From Devosia aquimaris (lineage in GTDB: Bacteria > Pseudomonadota > Alphaproteobacteria > Rhizobiales > Devosiaceae), in contig NZ_JAIEZN010000001.1 of assembly GCF_020169335.1 (NCBI RefSeq), positions 1-64,000 on the forward strand: a DNA stretch of 64,000 bases, in the 5' to 3' direction. Below, piece by piece: positions 28,591 through 37,126 of the stretch. The notes beneath the pieces were generated by a model. The model was not told the DNA's origin. It saw nothing but the letters and a program-made list of their open reading frames with translations, and did no database searches. The translations under genes and the position numbers were made by a program. Numbering within the stretch: position 1 is the stretch's first letter; each line of letters opens with the position of its first letter.

Positions 28591-29799
28591 ATGTCCAAGG
28601 CCAACAACCCCCTGAACGATCCGGCTCGCCGGGCTCCCGAGACCCAGTTGGTGCATGGCGGCGTGATGCGGTCGCCGTTCAACGAGACCAGCGAGGCGCT
28701 GTTTCTCAACTCGGGCTACAGCTATCCCAGCTCCGAGCATGCCGAGCGCCTGTTCAAGGGCGAGATCCCTGGTGCGCACAATTACTCGCGCTTTGCCAAT
28801 CCCACGGTCGACGTGTTCCAGACGCGCATGGCCCTGCTCGAAGGCGCCGAGGCGGCGCGCGGCTTTGCCACCGGCATGGCGGCGGTCACCGATGCAGTCA
28901 TGAGCCAGGTGCGCGCGGGCGACCACATTGTCGCCAGCCGCGCCCTGTTCGGCGGCTGTCGTTTCGTGGTCGAGGATTTCATGCCCCGCTATGGCGTCGC
29001 CTCGACCCTTGTGGATGGACGCGACCCCGCCAATTTTGCTGCAGCCATGCAGCCCAATACCAAGGTGGTCTTCATCGAGACCCCGACTAATCCCACGCTC
29101 GAACTGGTCGACATCAAGGCCGTGGCCGATATCGCCCATGCCCATGGTGCCGTGCTGATCGTCGACAATGTCTTTGCGACCGCGCTCTACCAGAAGCCGC
29201 TGGCACTGGGCGCGGACCTGGTGACCTATTCGGCCACCAAGCATATCGATGGCCAGGGCCGTGTGCTGGGCGGCATCGTGCTGGGCTCGAAAAAGCTCAT
29301 CGAAGGCGACCTGCACACCTTCCTGCGCCAGACCGGCGCGTCGCTGAGCCCGTTCAACGCCTGGGTCCTGGCCAAGGGCCTCGAGACCATGCCGCTGCGC
29401 GTCCGGCAAATGACCGACAGCGCCGCCGCCGTGGCCAATGCTTTGGCCGGCCATCCCAAGGTCGAGCGCGTCATCTACCCGCACCACCCCAGCCACCCGC
29501 AATATGATCTGGCCAAGGCGCAGATGAGCGCGGGGTCGACGCTGGTTGCCCTCGAGATCAAGGGCGGGCAGCAGGCTGCCTTTGCCCTGTCGGACGCCCT
29601 GGCGGTGATCCTGATCTCCAACAATCTGGGCGACGCCAAGTCGCTGATCACCCATCCGGCGACCACCACCCATGCCCGGCTGACCGAGGCCGCGCGGCTC
29701 GAGGTCGGCGTTACCGCGGGCCTGCTGCGCCTGTCGGTGGGCCTGGAGTCCAGTGACGATCTGATAGCTGATCTGCTGTATGGTCTCGACCAGATCTAG
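28591..29799 (+). CDS. metZ: O-succinylhomoserine sulfhydrylase
   Basis: A 402-residue PLP enzyme of the Cys/Met metabolism family. The PLP Lys is in SATKHIDGQGR and the substrate-loop motif HNYSRFANPT is present. MetZ makes homocysteine from O-succinylhomoserine and sulfide in the methionine pathway. ATG 28591 follows the SAM-II riboswitch and terminator, so SAM represses it. The gene ends 12 bp before a binding-protein gene with its own AGGAGGAGG site. Confidence 0.93.
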   Translation: MSKANNPLNDPARRAPETQLVHGGVMRSPFNETSEALFLNSGYSYPSSEHAERLFKGEIPGAHNYSRFANPTVDVFQTRMALLEGAEAARGFATGMAAVTDAVMSQVRAGDHIVASRALFGGCRFVVEDFMPRYGVASTLVDGRDPANFAAAMQPNTKVVFIETPTNPTLELVDIKAVADIAHAHGAVLIVDNVFATALYQKPLALGADLVTYSATKHIDGQGRVLGGIVLGSKKLIEGDLHTFLRQTGASLSPFNAWVLAKGLETMPLRVRQMTDSAAAVANALAGHPKVERVIYPHHPSHPQYDLAKAQMSAGSTLVALEIKGGQQAAFALSDALAVILISNNLGDAKSLITHPATTTHARLTEAARLEVGVTAGLLRLSVGLESSDDLIADLLYGLDQI

Positions 29800-29811
29800 G
29801 AGGAGGCAGGC

Positions 29812-30639
29812 GTGCGGCTGAAGGCTTGGCGAACCGGACTGGCGCTGGCGCTCGTCAGTGGGTTTGGCGTGATGCCGGCGCTGGCCCAGGCCGTGCCCTA
29901 TCATGCCGATCCCTCGGCCCGCGATATCGTGCCCGCTGCATCTGCCGTGCCGGCCATCCGTTTCCTGACCACAGCCGACTTTCCGCCCTTCAACTTTCGC
30001 GACAGTACCGGCGCGCTGATCGGCTTCAACGTCGATCTGGCCAAGGCCATCTGCGAGGAGGCCAAGGCGGCCTGCACCATTCAGGCCTGGCCCTGGGAAA
30101 TGGCCGCCGATGCACTCGCCGACAATCAGGGCGATGCGCTGATCGCCGGGCTGGACATGTCGGCGGCCAATGGCGCGTTATTCGACTTTTCGGCGGTCTA
30201 TATCGCCTTGCCGGGCCGCTTTGTCACCCGCTTGCCTGACGCGACCACCTTCAACCCTGACAAGCTCGCCGGCAAGACAGTTGCCGTGCGGCGTGGCACG
30301 GCGCATGCCGCCTTCATGGCACGCTATCTGCCCGACGTGACACTGGCCCCATACGATACCGAGCTGGATGCCCTGGCTGCCGTTGAGACCAATCAGGCCG
30401 ACGCTTTCTTCGGCGACGCCATGCGCGCCTCGTTCTGGCTAAACGAGCATCTCGATTGCTGCAGCTTTGCCGGCGATGCCTATTTCCGGCCCCGCCAGTT
30501 CGGCGAGGGCCTGTCGGTCGCCGTACCCGCCGGCAGCGAGGCCATGCGCCATGTCATCGACTGGGCGCTTGTGCGCTTGAAGGACAATGGCGTGCTCGAT
30601 GAACTCTACCTGCGCTGGTTCCCGGTCGGGTTCTACTGA
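29812..30639 (+). CDS. Periplasmic amino-acid-type substrate-binding protein (SBP family 3), orphan
   Basis: A 275-residue polar-amino-acid-type binding protein with a signal peptide at about 1-26 (ending ALA-QAV). The family hallmarks TADFPPFNF, IGFNVDLAKAIC and GKTVAVRRGTAHAAF are clear. GTG start follows AGGAGGAGG. No permease or ATPase is nearby, so partners must lie elsewhere. The 12-bp gap after metZ implies co-transcription and thus SAM control. The ligand may be a sulfur or methionine-related amino acid, but that is only inferred from context. Confidence 0.87.
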   Translation: MRLKAWRTGLALALVSGFGVMPALAQAVPYHADPSARDIVPAASAVPAIRFLTTADFPPFNFRDSTGALIGFNVDLAKAICEEAKAACTIQAWPWEMAADALADNQGDALIAGLDMSAANGALFDFSAVYIALPGRFVTRLPDATTFNPDKLAGKTVAVRRGTAHAAFMARYLPDVTLAPYDTELDALAAVETNQADAFFGDAMRASFWLNEHLDCCSFAGDAYFRPRQFGEGLSVAVPAGSEAMRHVIDWALVRLKDNGVLDELYLRWFPVGFY

Positions 30640-31253
30640 GCCGCACTCAGGCTTGGCCGCCGGGCGACAAGATATTCGGCGACGAGCAGGTTGGGCACCC
30701 AGCAGACCCAGGCAATGGCCGCATAGGCGGTGTCGAAATCCATGCCGGTCAGCATGGACAGCGGCAGATAGATCCGCAGGGTCACTGCGGCCAACGTCAG
30801 GGCGATCGAGCGGATCATCCACACCCGATGCCTCGCGAGGTCGCCAGACATGGCGGATTGGATGCCGATGGCGGTGGTGGCCAACCAGAGCAGGGCCAGA
30901 AGCGCAAAGCCGCTTGATGCCACCGGCCCGGAGGTCGTCGTCAGGGCAAGCCAGAGCCCGCCCAGGCCGCTCAGCAGCACCGCTGCAGCATAAAGCCGAC
31001 CCAGGAGGCGGTGGACTGGGCGATGCCTGTCGCGCAGGCCGCGCCAGAGCTGGAACGGCACCAGGGCCAGGGCGATCGGGGCCAGCCCCACATGGGCATA
31101 AAAGGCGATGGGCCGGAGGCTAGCGTGATAGGCAACCGTGGGCATGGTCAGGTCCACGCCGGCGACCAGAAAACGCCACGACACCAGGGCGACGCCCAGA
31201 CAAAGCACCCAGAACACCACATTGCGCACAGCGCCCAAGCCCGATACCAACAC
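30633..31253 (-). CDS. DUF2306 family membrane protein
   Basis: A 206-residue protein with about five to six hydrophobic segments and the His-containing AFYAHVGLAPIALALVPFQ pattern of DUF2306. The function of the family is unknown. It overlaps the end of the binding-protein gene by 7 bp (convergent) and diverges from a TetR gene across twin operator repeats, so it is probably the TetR target. Confidence 0.8.
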   Translation of the reverse strand: MLVSGLGAVRNVVFWVLCLGVALVSWRFLVAGVDLTMPTVAYHASLRPIAFYAHVGLAPIALALVPFQLWRGLRDRHRPVHRLLGRLYAAAVLLSGLGGLWLALTTTSGPVASSGFALLALLWLATTAIGIQSAMSGDLARHRVWMIRSIALTLAAVTLRIYLPLSMLTGMDFDTAYAAIAWVCWVPNLLVAEYLVARRPSLSAAQ

Positions 31254-31278
31254 GAGAGTTCACCCGATCTGATTGCAA

Positions 31279-31317
31279 CTTGACACTGTAAAGCAGCTTG
31301 GCTTGACACTGTCAAGC
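31279..31317. promoter_or_regulatory. Twin TetR-type operators between DUF2306 and TetR genes
   Basis: A perfect palindrome GCTTGACACTGTCAAGC (31301-31317) and an imperfect copy CTTGACACTGTAAAG (31279-31293) lie in the 83-bp divergent region. They overlap possible TTGACA -35 elements on both strands. Confidence 0.7.
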
Positions 31318-31336
31318 TGACGTATTGAGGTACGGC

Positions 31337-31942
31337 ATGCCCGCACGCCCCGCCAGCACGAAAGCGACCCATAGTCACCCCAATCTGCGGGAGGCCCTGA
31401 TTGACGCCGGGCTGACATTGCTGGCCAGCGAAGGCACGGCTGGCTTGACGCTGCGGAAATGCGCGGCGCTGGCCGGCGTTTCACACGCTGCGCCGGCGCA
31501 TCATTTTGCCGGGCTGCCGGGCCTGTTGACGGCCATCGCCACGCGCGGTTTCCGCATCTTTGCCCAGACCATGCTGGATGACGCGGCTACTGCCGACACG
31601 CCGCGGGCGCGGCTCTACGCCATCTGCACCGGCTACTACCGCTTTGCCTTTGAGCATCCGGCCCTGTTTGACCTGATGTTCAGACAGATGTGCGCGGAGC
31701 CGGTAACCCTGGACGATGCTGAACTGATGCAGGCCAGTGACGCGGCGTATGGGGTGCTGGCACAAGCCTGTGCGCCCTTTGTGCAGGACGGGCAGGCCGC
31801 GCAGACCATCCAGTTCCAGGTGTGGTCGCTTATCCATGGCTATGCCTGTCTGGCACTCGCCAACAAATATGCGCGGGAAGAGTTCACCAAGAACCTGCCC
31901 GCGCTGCTGTCACTGCTCGATAAGCTTGATCTGAAAGCCTAG
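31337..31942 (+). CDS. TetR/AcrR family transcriptional regulator
   Basis: A 201-residue TetR regulator. The helix-turn-helix lies in LTLRKCAALAGVSHAAPAHHF near residues 40-60 (shown in part as CAALAGVSHAAPAHHF) and a WHG-like C-terminal domain follows (RFAFEHPALFDLMF). ATG 31337 is preceded by GAGG at 6-nt spacing; an upstream TTG is less likely. It diverges from DUF2306 and probably represses both genes at the twin palindromes. Its stop shares the tetramer CTAG with the convergent TerB-like gene. Confidence 0.9.
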   Translation: MPARPASTKATHSHPNLREALIDAGLTLLASEGTAGLTLRKCAALAGVSHAAPAHHFAGLPGLLTAIATRGFRIFAQTMLDDAATADTPRARLYAICTGYYRFAFEHPALFDLMFRQMCAEPVTLDDAELMQASDAAYGVLAQACAPFVQDGQAAQTIQFQVWSLIHGYACLALANKYAREEFTKNLPALLSLLDKLDLKA

Positions 31943-32352
31943 TCGGGCAGGCGGCGATGCCGGGCGCGGGCGGCCACTTCAATGGCGGCGGTCGTCAGAC
32001 GATCAAGATCGAGCTTGTCGCGCAGCATTTCGAGGAAGCGCAGTTCTTCCTGTTCCAGGTGCAGGTCGACCGCCGTCACTTCCACTGCCAGGGCATAGGC
32101 AGTGTCCTGCAGCTTGAAGGGCAGTGCCTCGATAGCGTCGTCGAGCACCTGGTCGAGCCCGCCGGGTCCGTTCAGCGTATCGGCGCAGGCATTGGCCACC
32201 TGGGCCAGCCGACTGCTGTCGAAGCCTTCAAAGACCGGCAGGCGTCCGATCAGCGCCTGGATGCGCGCCAGCTCTTCATGGGTCATCTCGCTGTCCGAAG
32301 ACGCCGCGACAATCATCAGGTGGATCAGGGCGTCGTGCGCACGATTGGGCAT
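31939..32352 (-). CDS. TerB family protein (tellurite-resistance TerB-like)
   Basis: A 137-residue all-helical protein starting at MPNRAHDALIHLMIV. The acidic helices SDSEMTHEELARIQALIG and LEQEELRFLEMLRDKL match the TerB-like fold, which has EF-like paired metal sites in some members. The cellular role outside tellurite operons is unknown. It is a single gene between a TetR gene (4-bp convergent overlap) and divergent lysK. Confidence 0.8.
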   Translation of the reverse strand: MPNRAHDALIHLMIVAASSDSEMTHEELARIQALIGRLPVFEGFDSSRLAQVANACADTLNGPGGLDQVLDDAIEALPFKLQDTAYALAVEVTAVDLHLEQEELRFLEMLRDKLDLDRLTTAAIEVAARARHRRLPD

Positions 32353-32496
32353 GGAAGGTTCCGCTTTTGACTTCTGATTGCGATAGCTAGGCGTCCGCGC
32401 CCGGCTTGGCAAGCGCAGGACGGCGCGAAAACGTTGACGTGCCGGATTGGGGATGTAACACAACGCGGCGTTTCCTCATCTTGAAAGGCTCGCCCT

Positions 32497-34143
32497 TTGT
32501 CGCCCGCTCCCTTGCCCGCTCTCGATCCCGCGTTCTTTGACGCCGCCCAGACTGCCCGCGCCTGGCCGTTCGAAGAAGCGCGCAAACTGGTCAAGCGGCT
32601 GGAAAAGTCCGGCAAGGGCGAGGCCCTGTTCGAGACCGGCTATGGTCCCTCGGGCCTGCCCCACATCGGCACCTTCGGCGAAGTGGCACGCACCACCATG
32701 GTACGCACGGCCTTTCGCCTGCTGACTCGCGACCAGGTGCCGACGCGCCTGCTGTGCTTTTCCGACGATATGGATGGCATGCGCAAGATTCCGGACACCG
32801 TCCCCTCCAAGGAGGCGATGGAGCCGCATCTGCAAAAGCCGCTGACGGCCGTGCCCGATCCCTGGACCAATGAATATCCCAGCTTTGGCGAGCACAACAA
32901 CGCCATGCTGCGCCGGTTCCTGGACACCTTCGGCTTCGATTATGAATTCGCCAGCGCCACCGACTATTACAAGTCGGGCAAGTTCGACGCCGTGCTGCTG
33001 CGCGCCGCCGAACGCTATGACGACATCATGAAGGTGATGCTACCAACCCTGGGCGCTGAGCGCCAGGCTACCTACAGCCCCTTCCTGCCGATCTCGCCGA
33101 TTTCCGGCCGGGTGCTCTATGTGCCCATGAAGGAAGTCGATGCCAAGAACGGCATGGTGACCTTCACCGACGAAGACGGTCGCGACACCACCGTGCCGGT
33201 CACCGGCGGCCATGTGAAGATGCAGTGGAAGCCCGACTTCGGCATGCGCTGGGCGGCCCTGGGCGTGGACTTCGAAATGTTCGGCAAGGACCACCAGACC
33301 AATGCGCCGATCTATGACAAGATCTGCGAAATCCTCGGCGGCAAGGCCCCCGAACACTATGTCTACGAGCTATTCCTGGATTCGGAAGGTCAGAAGATCT
33401 CCAAGTCCAAGGGCAACGGCCTGACCATCGACGAGTGGCTGACCTATGCCAGCAACGAAAGCCTGGGACTGTACATGTTCCAAAAGCCGCGCACGGCCAA
33501 GCGGCTGCATTTCGACGTGATCCCGCGGGCGGTGGATGAGTACTACAGCTTCATCGACGGCTACCAGAAGCAGGACATCGCCACCCGGCTGGAGAACCCG
33601 GTCTTTCATGTGCACTACGGCGCCGTGCCGACCACGCATATGCCGGTCACCTTTGCGCTGCTGCTCAACCTGGCCACGGCCTCCAATCCGGAGACGCCCG
33701 AAGTCATGTGGGGCTATATCTCGGCCTATGCGCCGGGCGTCACGCCGCAGACCCATCCGCAGCTCGATGCGCTGGTCGGCTATGCCATGCGCTATTTCCG
33801 TGATTTCGTGAAGAAGAGCTATCGGGCGCCGGACGACGTCGAACGCGCTGCGCTTGAGGGGCTGTCGACCGCCTTCGCCGCGCTGCCGGCCGATGCCGAC
33901 AACGAAGCTATCCAGGCTGCTGCACTCGATGTGGCGCGTGAAATCGACCGTTATCAGGACCACACCAAGAAGAGCCCGACCGGTGGCCCAGGCGTCTCCG
34001 GCGAGTTCTTCCAGATGCTCTATCAGGTGCTGATCGGGCAGGAGCGCGGCCCGCGCTTTGGTTCCTTTGCCGCGCTCTATGGCATCGAGAACACCCGCAA
34101 GCTGATCGCCGACGCGCTCGCGGGCAAGATGCTCGCACAGTAA
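32497..34143 (+). CDS. lysK: Lysyl-tRNA synthetase, class I
   Basis: A 548-residue class I enzyme. HIGH appears as HIGT (56-59) in [10 protein letters not shown] and KMSKS as KISKSK (300-305). Class I LysRS is typical of archaea and most alphaproteobacteria, replacing the class II LysS. It attaches lysine to tRNA-Lys. The start is taken as TTG 32497 with AAAGG upstream; an ATG is not available in range. It diverges from the TerB-like gene and is followed by a 13-bp stem-loop. Confidence 0.95.
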   Translation: MSPAPLPALDPAFFDAAQTARAWPFEEARKLVKRLEKSGKGEALFETGYGPSGLPHIGTFGEVARTTMVRTAFRLLTRDQVPTRLLCFSDDMDGMRKIPDTVPSKEAMEPHLQKPLTAVPDPWTNEYPSFGEHNNAMLRRFLDTFGFDYEFASATDYYKSGKFDAVLLRAAERYDDIMKVMLPTLGAERQATYSPFLPISPISGRVLYVPMKEVDAKNGMVTFTDEDGRDTTVPVTGGHVKMQWKPDFGMRWAALGVDFEMFGKDHQTNAPIYDKICEILGGKAPEHYVYELFLDSEGQKISKSKGNGLTIDEWLTYASNESLGLYMFQKPRTAKRLHFDVIPRAVDEYYSFIDGYQKQDIATRLENPVFHVHYGAVPTTHMPVTFALLLNLATASNPETPEVMWGYISAYAPGVTPQTHPQLDALVGYAMRYFRDFVKKSYRAPDDVERAALEGLSTAFAALPADADNEAIQAAALDVAREIDRYQDHTKKSPTGGPGVSGEFFQMLYQVLIGQERGPRFGSFAALYGIENTRKLIADALAGKMLAQ

Positions 34144-34150
34144 GAACGCC

Positions 34151-34187
34151 GGCGTGGCGCATGGACTACGGAAACATGCGCCACGCC
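34151..34187. terminator. Stem-loop between lysK and the convergent XRE gene
   Basis: GGCGTGGCGCATG and CATGCGCCACGCC form a perfect 13-bp stem with an 11-base loop. There is no T run, so it may act as an RNA-end protector or a Rho-assisted bidirectional terminator. Confidence 0.55.
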
Positions 34188-34216
34188 AGTCGACCCGCCG
34201 CAGACGCGGCTTGTGA

Positions 34217-34438
34217 TCAGTCCGTGCCGCTGTCGGCGGCCACGTGCTCGAGAATGTCCCCGGGCTGGCAGTTCAAATAGCGGCAGATGGCGTCCAGCGT
34301 GTCAAAGCGGATGCCCTTGACCTTGCCACCCTTGAGCAGGCTGAGATTTGCCTCGGTGATGCCGATATATTCGGCAAGGTCCTTGGACTTGACGCCGCGT
34401 TGCGCCAGAACGACGGCCAGATTGATCCTGATGGCCAT
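34217..34438 (-). CDS. XRE family helix-turn-helix regulator (Cro/CI-like, single domain)
   Basis: A 73-residue protein that is almost entirely a helix-turn-helix: KSKDLAEYIGITEANLSLLK with KGIRFDTLDAICRYLNCQPG following. This is the form that accompanies DUF2975 membrane proteins. I start at ATG 34438; a GTG 9 bp upstream overlaps the end of the DUF2975 gene. It probably regulates its own operon through the AT-rich repeats at 35071-35119. Confidence 0.88.
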   Translation of the reverse strand: MAIRINLAVVLAQRGVKSKDLAEYIGITEANLSLLKGGKVKGIRFDTLDAICRYLNCQPGDILEHVAADSGTD

Positions 34439-34443
34439 GCCGG

Positions 34444-35031
34444 TCACACGAACTGGCTGTTTTCGTCGGCGACGATGGCAGCCTTCTCCATGGCCCAGGC
34501 CAACGCGGCAACCGTGGCCGCAAACAACGCCATCAGCAAGGCATCGCTGTTGAGCGCCAGCGCCAGCTGCCGTTTTCCTGGCCCCGCATTCCAGGTCAGC
34601 ACCAGCATCATCAGCGTGTAGCCAACCGGCTTAGCCAGGGCCGCAACAGCCATGCCCAGCGCAAAATCTCGCAGCCCGGCAATGCCCCTGGGCGCAAACG
34701 GTCGGCCATGCGCAAACTCGCGGAAGCACACGCCGACGCGCATCAGCCCCCACGACAGCGGCAGGACGGTCAGGACGGTGATCAATGCCGCGAGCAGTCG
34801 CTGCATGGCTCCGAATGTGTCCAGGACTTCGGGCGCCAGTGCCAGCTGGCGGAGGATCGCGGTCTCATCGGCAAATCCCCAATAAAGCGTCGAGCCCAGA
34901 GGCAGCAGCGCGGCCAGCCCGGCAGCAGAGGTCGCGGCAGTGTTGAACAAGAGGGCTGTTCGGGCGGCGATGGGGACGCTGAACCCGGGCAGGGCGCTGG
35001 TGTGAAGCGGGGGCGCTTTGGTGTCGATCAT
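34444..35031 (-). CDS. DUF2975 family membrane protein
   Basis: A 195-residue protein with four probable membrane segments and the HGRPFAPRGIAGLRDFA loop seen in DUF2975. The function is unknown; family members are regularly encoded next to a small XRE regulator, as here. ATG 35031 follows AAGGAG. It diverges from a small secreted protein. Confidence 0.8.
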   Translation of the reverse strand: MIDTKAPPLHTSALPGFSVPIAARTALLFNTAATSAAGLAALLPLGSTLYWGFADETAILRQLALAPEVLDTFGAMQRLLAALITVLTVLPLSWGLMRVGVCFREFAHGRPFAPRGIAGLRDFALGMAVAALAKPVGYTLMMLVLTWNAGPGKRQLALALNSDALLMALFAATVAALAWAMEKAAIVADENSQFV

Positions 35032-35070
35032 CACTCGGTCTCCTTGATGGCCGATGTGATACATTAGAAA

Positions 35071-35087
35071 TTATTGTTTGACAATAA
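35071..35087. promoter_or_regulatory. AT-rich inverted repeat, probable XRE operator
   Basis: TTATTGTTTGACAATAA has perfect 7-bp arms around TTG, in the 107-bp divergent region. A second palindrome ATGATCGCATCAT (35107-35119) lies beside it. Either could be bound by the XRE regulator. Confidence 0.5.
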
Positions 35088-35138
35088 TAAAACTCTGCAA
35101 AAAGATATGATCGCATCATTTTGCAATAAGGAGTTGAG

Positions 35139-35528
35139 ATGAGCATCTCTGCATTTTCCGCGTCGGCGCTGGCGCTATCCCTGCTCGGCCTGGCCTTGTC
35201 GCCCAGCGTGGCCGCGCCCACTACCAGCAAGGGCCAGATCTCGGTGGCCCAGGTTCTCGAAATGGTTGATCGGGCCAAGTCCGACCCGGCTGCCCGCATG
35301 ACCGTCATTGCCTATCTGGCCGGCGTGGGCGAAACGGCTGGCATCCTGCTGTCCCAAGCGCAACAGCGCGGCGGTTTTCCCATGACGTGCCGAAAGAGCT
35401 TCACGCTCGATGAGGGTGTCGCGCTCTCCGCGCTGACCGCGGCTGCGCCTGATGCGGCAAGCTGGGCGGAAACGCCGGCCCCACCCATTGTCATCGCCGA
35501 CCTGTTCAGCCGGGCCGGGTGTCGCTGA
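35139..35528 (+). CDS. Small secreted protein of unknown function
   Basis: A 129-residue protein with a signal peptide at about 1-25 (SVAA-PTT). The mature part is about 100 residues and has two Cys (MTCRKS and AGCR), which could form a disulfide. The pattern AYLAGVGETAG, then Cys, then a late P-rich stretch and a C-terminal Cys loosely recalls the periplasmic Rap1a/Tai fold, but I am not sure. AAGGAG precedes the ATG. It diverges from DUF2975. Confidence 0.7.
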   Translation: MSISAFSASALALSLLGLALSPSVAAPTTSKGQISVAQVLEMVDRAKSDPAARMTVIAYLAGVGETAGILLSQAQQRGGFPMTCRKSFTLDEGVALSALTAAAPDAASWAETPAPPIVIADLFSRAGCR

Positions 35529-35569
35529 GCCCGGTTCAGTCTCCAACACAGATTGCCTGGCGGATCGGC

Positions 35570-35908
35570 CTAGCCGCCGGGCGCCAGCCGCGTCAGCAGG
35601 GCGAGAGCCTCAGGCGGCATGTCATGACTGATGCGTCGGTAGATGCGCCCATTGGGCGTGCGTCGCAGCAGGTCGAGATCGACCAGTTCGCGGCGCAGCA
35701 GGGCATAGTCGTCATACTCATGCCAGTCGCGCAACATGGCGCTGACCTCGGCCTCGCTCATCTGTCGGTCGTCCGGCAGATAGGACCAGACGATCCAGAG
35801 CGCCAGCAACTGGTCTGCCCGCTTGCCGGGCCAGCGGACAAGACGGCCCTCGGCATCAAAGCAGCGCGCGACGCGGTCGATCTTCTTGGGGTCGATTGCC
35901 TCGATCAT
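35570..35908 (-). CDS. DUF2087 domain protein
   Basis: A 112-residue protein that is one DUF2087 domain: RLVRWPGKRADQLLALWIV, then YTE-like EAEVSAMLRDWHEYDDYALLRRELVDLDLLRR (key residues W, H, D, LRREL) and a RIYRR end. The fold is a winged-helix-like unit often attached to regulators or acetyltransferases. Its start overlaps the acetyltransferase stop by 4 bp, so it is the third gene of the S24 repressor operon. Confidence 0.85.
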   Translation of the reverse strand: MIEAIDPKKIDRVARCFDAEGRLVRWPGKRADQLLALWIVWSYLPDDRQMSEAEVSAMLRDWHEYDDYALLRRELVDLDLLRRTPNGRIYRRISHDMPPEALALLTRLAPGG

Positions 35909-36354
35909 GGCCGCAACAGCTTGCGAAAGAACACCACGCGCTGGGTCTCTTCGAAACCGAGTGCGGCATGCATTCTGTGGCTGTCCAGATTATCCAGCGC
36001 CGCATCGGACGCGAACTCGCGAATGCCACGGTCAACGGCCCAGCCTTCGACCGCGTCGACCAGCTGCCGCGCCACGCCATGGCGGCGATGGGCGGGATCG
36101 ACATAAATGCCTTCCAGAAACGCCACCGGCGACGACTTGCAGCCTTCGACATAGTCATGTCGCAGCGCGGCCTCGGCCAGGCCAATCGCGACGCCTTCGT
36201 CCGTTCTGGCGATGAAATTGGCGGTGTCGCCAGCCGTCTCCAGCAACTGCGCGATGTCGGCTCTGTGCCGGTCGAGCCCATGATAGGGCCAGAGCGCCTG
36301 GCGCAGTGTCGCCCATTCGGCACTGTCGGCCGCGCCGGCCAGGGTGATCTTCAT
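35905..36354 (-). CDS. GNAT acetyltransferase, AAC(6')-like
   Basis: A 149-residue GNAT enzyme. Acetyl-CoA loop YVDPAHRRHGVARQLV and the AAC(6') pattern RHDYVEGCKSSPVAFLEG, then EFASDAALDN and ALGFEETQRVVFFRKLL, match chromosomal aminoglycoside 6'-N-acetyltransferases of the Iy/Iz type. I chose ATG 36354, which overlaps the S24 gene stop (ATGA). True drug resistance is not shown by sequence; the native substrate may be another amine. The regulator upstream suggests stress induction. Confidence 0.85.
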   Translation of the reverse strand: MKITLAGAADSAEWATLRQALWPYHGLDRHRADIAQLLETAGDTANFIARTDEGVAIGLAEAALRHDYVEGCKSSPVAFLEGIYVDPAHRRHGVARQLVDAVEGWAVDRGIREFASDAALDNLDSHRMHAALGFEETQRVVFFRKLLRP

Positions 36355-36995
36355 TGGCTGGCCCAGATGATGCGGGCGATCCATTCGACCTGGGAGATGT
36401 CGAGGATCCGCGGCTCATAGGCCGGGTTGAGCGAATGCAGTTCGATCTGGCGGGCAGACTGGCGCGCCAGGATCTTGGCCATCACTTCGCCATCGCGGGT
36501 CTTGACCACGACGCGGTCGCCGCGCCGCACCTGCTCGGTGGGGGAGACCACGATACGGTCTCCTTCCCGATAGAGCGGCTCCATGGAGTCGCCAGTGACT
36601 TCCAGGGCATAGATGCCATTGTCGCCCGGCGAGGGCAGCGCAATCTCGTCCCAGCCCTGACCGGCGGGAAAACCGGCACTGTCAAAAAAGCCGCCACTGC
36701 CGGCCTGGGCCAGGCCAAGCAGGGGAACTGTTGGCGTATTGGCCGCCGCTCCGCCAAACTGCATGAAGGCGCCCGTGCCGGCCAGGAAAGTGTCAAAACT
36801 CTCCCCGGTGGCATCCAGGATCTTGGAAATGCTCTCGGTGGAGGGCCAGCGTTCGCGCCCATCCTTGCTGACGCGCTTGGAGACATTGAAGGCGGTGGCA
36901 TCGAGCCCCGCCAGCTTGGCCAGTGCCGACACGGAATGGCCATGGCGCCGCGCCAGCGCGTCGATCCCATCCCATATGGCGCGGTGTGACAGCAT
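36351..36995 (-). CDS. S24 family (LexA/CI-like) HTH repressor-peptidase
   Basis: A 214-residue protein with an N-terminal XRE-type helix-turn-helix (about 20-40) and a C-terminal S24 peptidase domain. Catalytic Ser137 is in GDSMEP and the probable general-base Lys174 in GEVMAK. An Ala98-Gly99 pair in LAQAGSGG fits the self-cleavage site. The gene leads an operon with the AAC(6')-like and DUF2087 genes by 4-bp overlaps. Possible operators GTCTTAGAC and TAAGTCCTAGTCTTA lie at 37023-37053. It is a likely stress- or damage-responsive repressor. Confidence 0.88.
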   Translation of the reverse strand: MLSHRAIWDGIDALARRHGHSVSALAKLAGLDATAFNVSKRVSKDGRERWPSTESISKILDATGESFDTFLAGTGAFMQFGGAAANTPTVPLLGLAQAGSGGFFDSAGFPAGQGWDEIALPSPGDNGIYALEVTGDSMEPLYREGDRIVVSPTEQVRRGDRVVVKTRDGEVMAKILARQSARQIELHSLNPAYEPRILDISQVEWIARIIWASQ

Positions 36996-37126
36996 GCAGT
37001 GAGGCCTGTTCGCAGGAACTATGTCTTAGACGTGGAATTAAGTCCTAGTCTTACCTCTCTCGCTCCAGGCTGTAAAGAGTGCGCCGCCGCTTGCCGACCG
37101 GCTGGGCCGCCATTAGGTTCGCCGCC

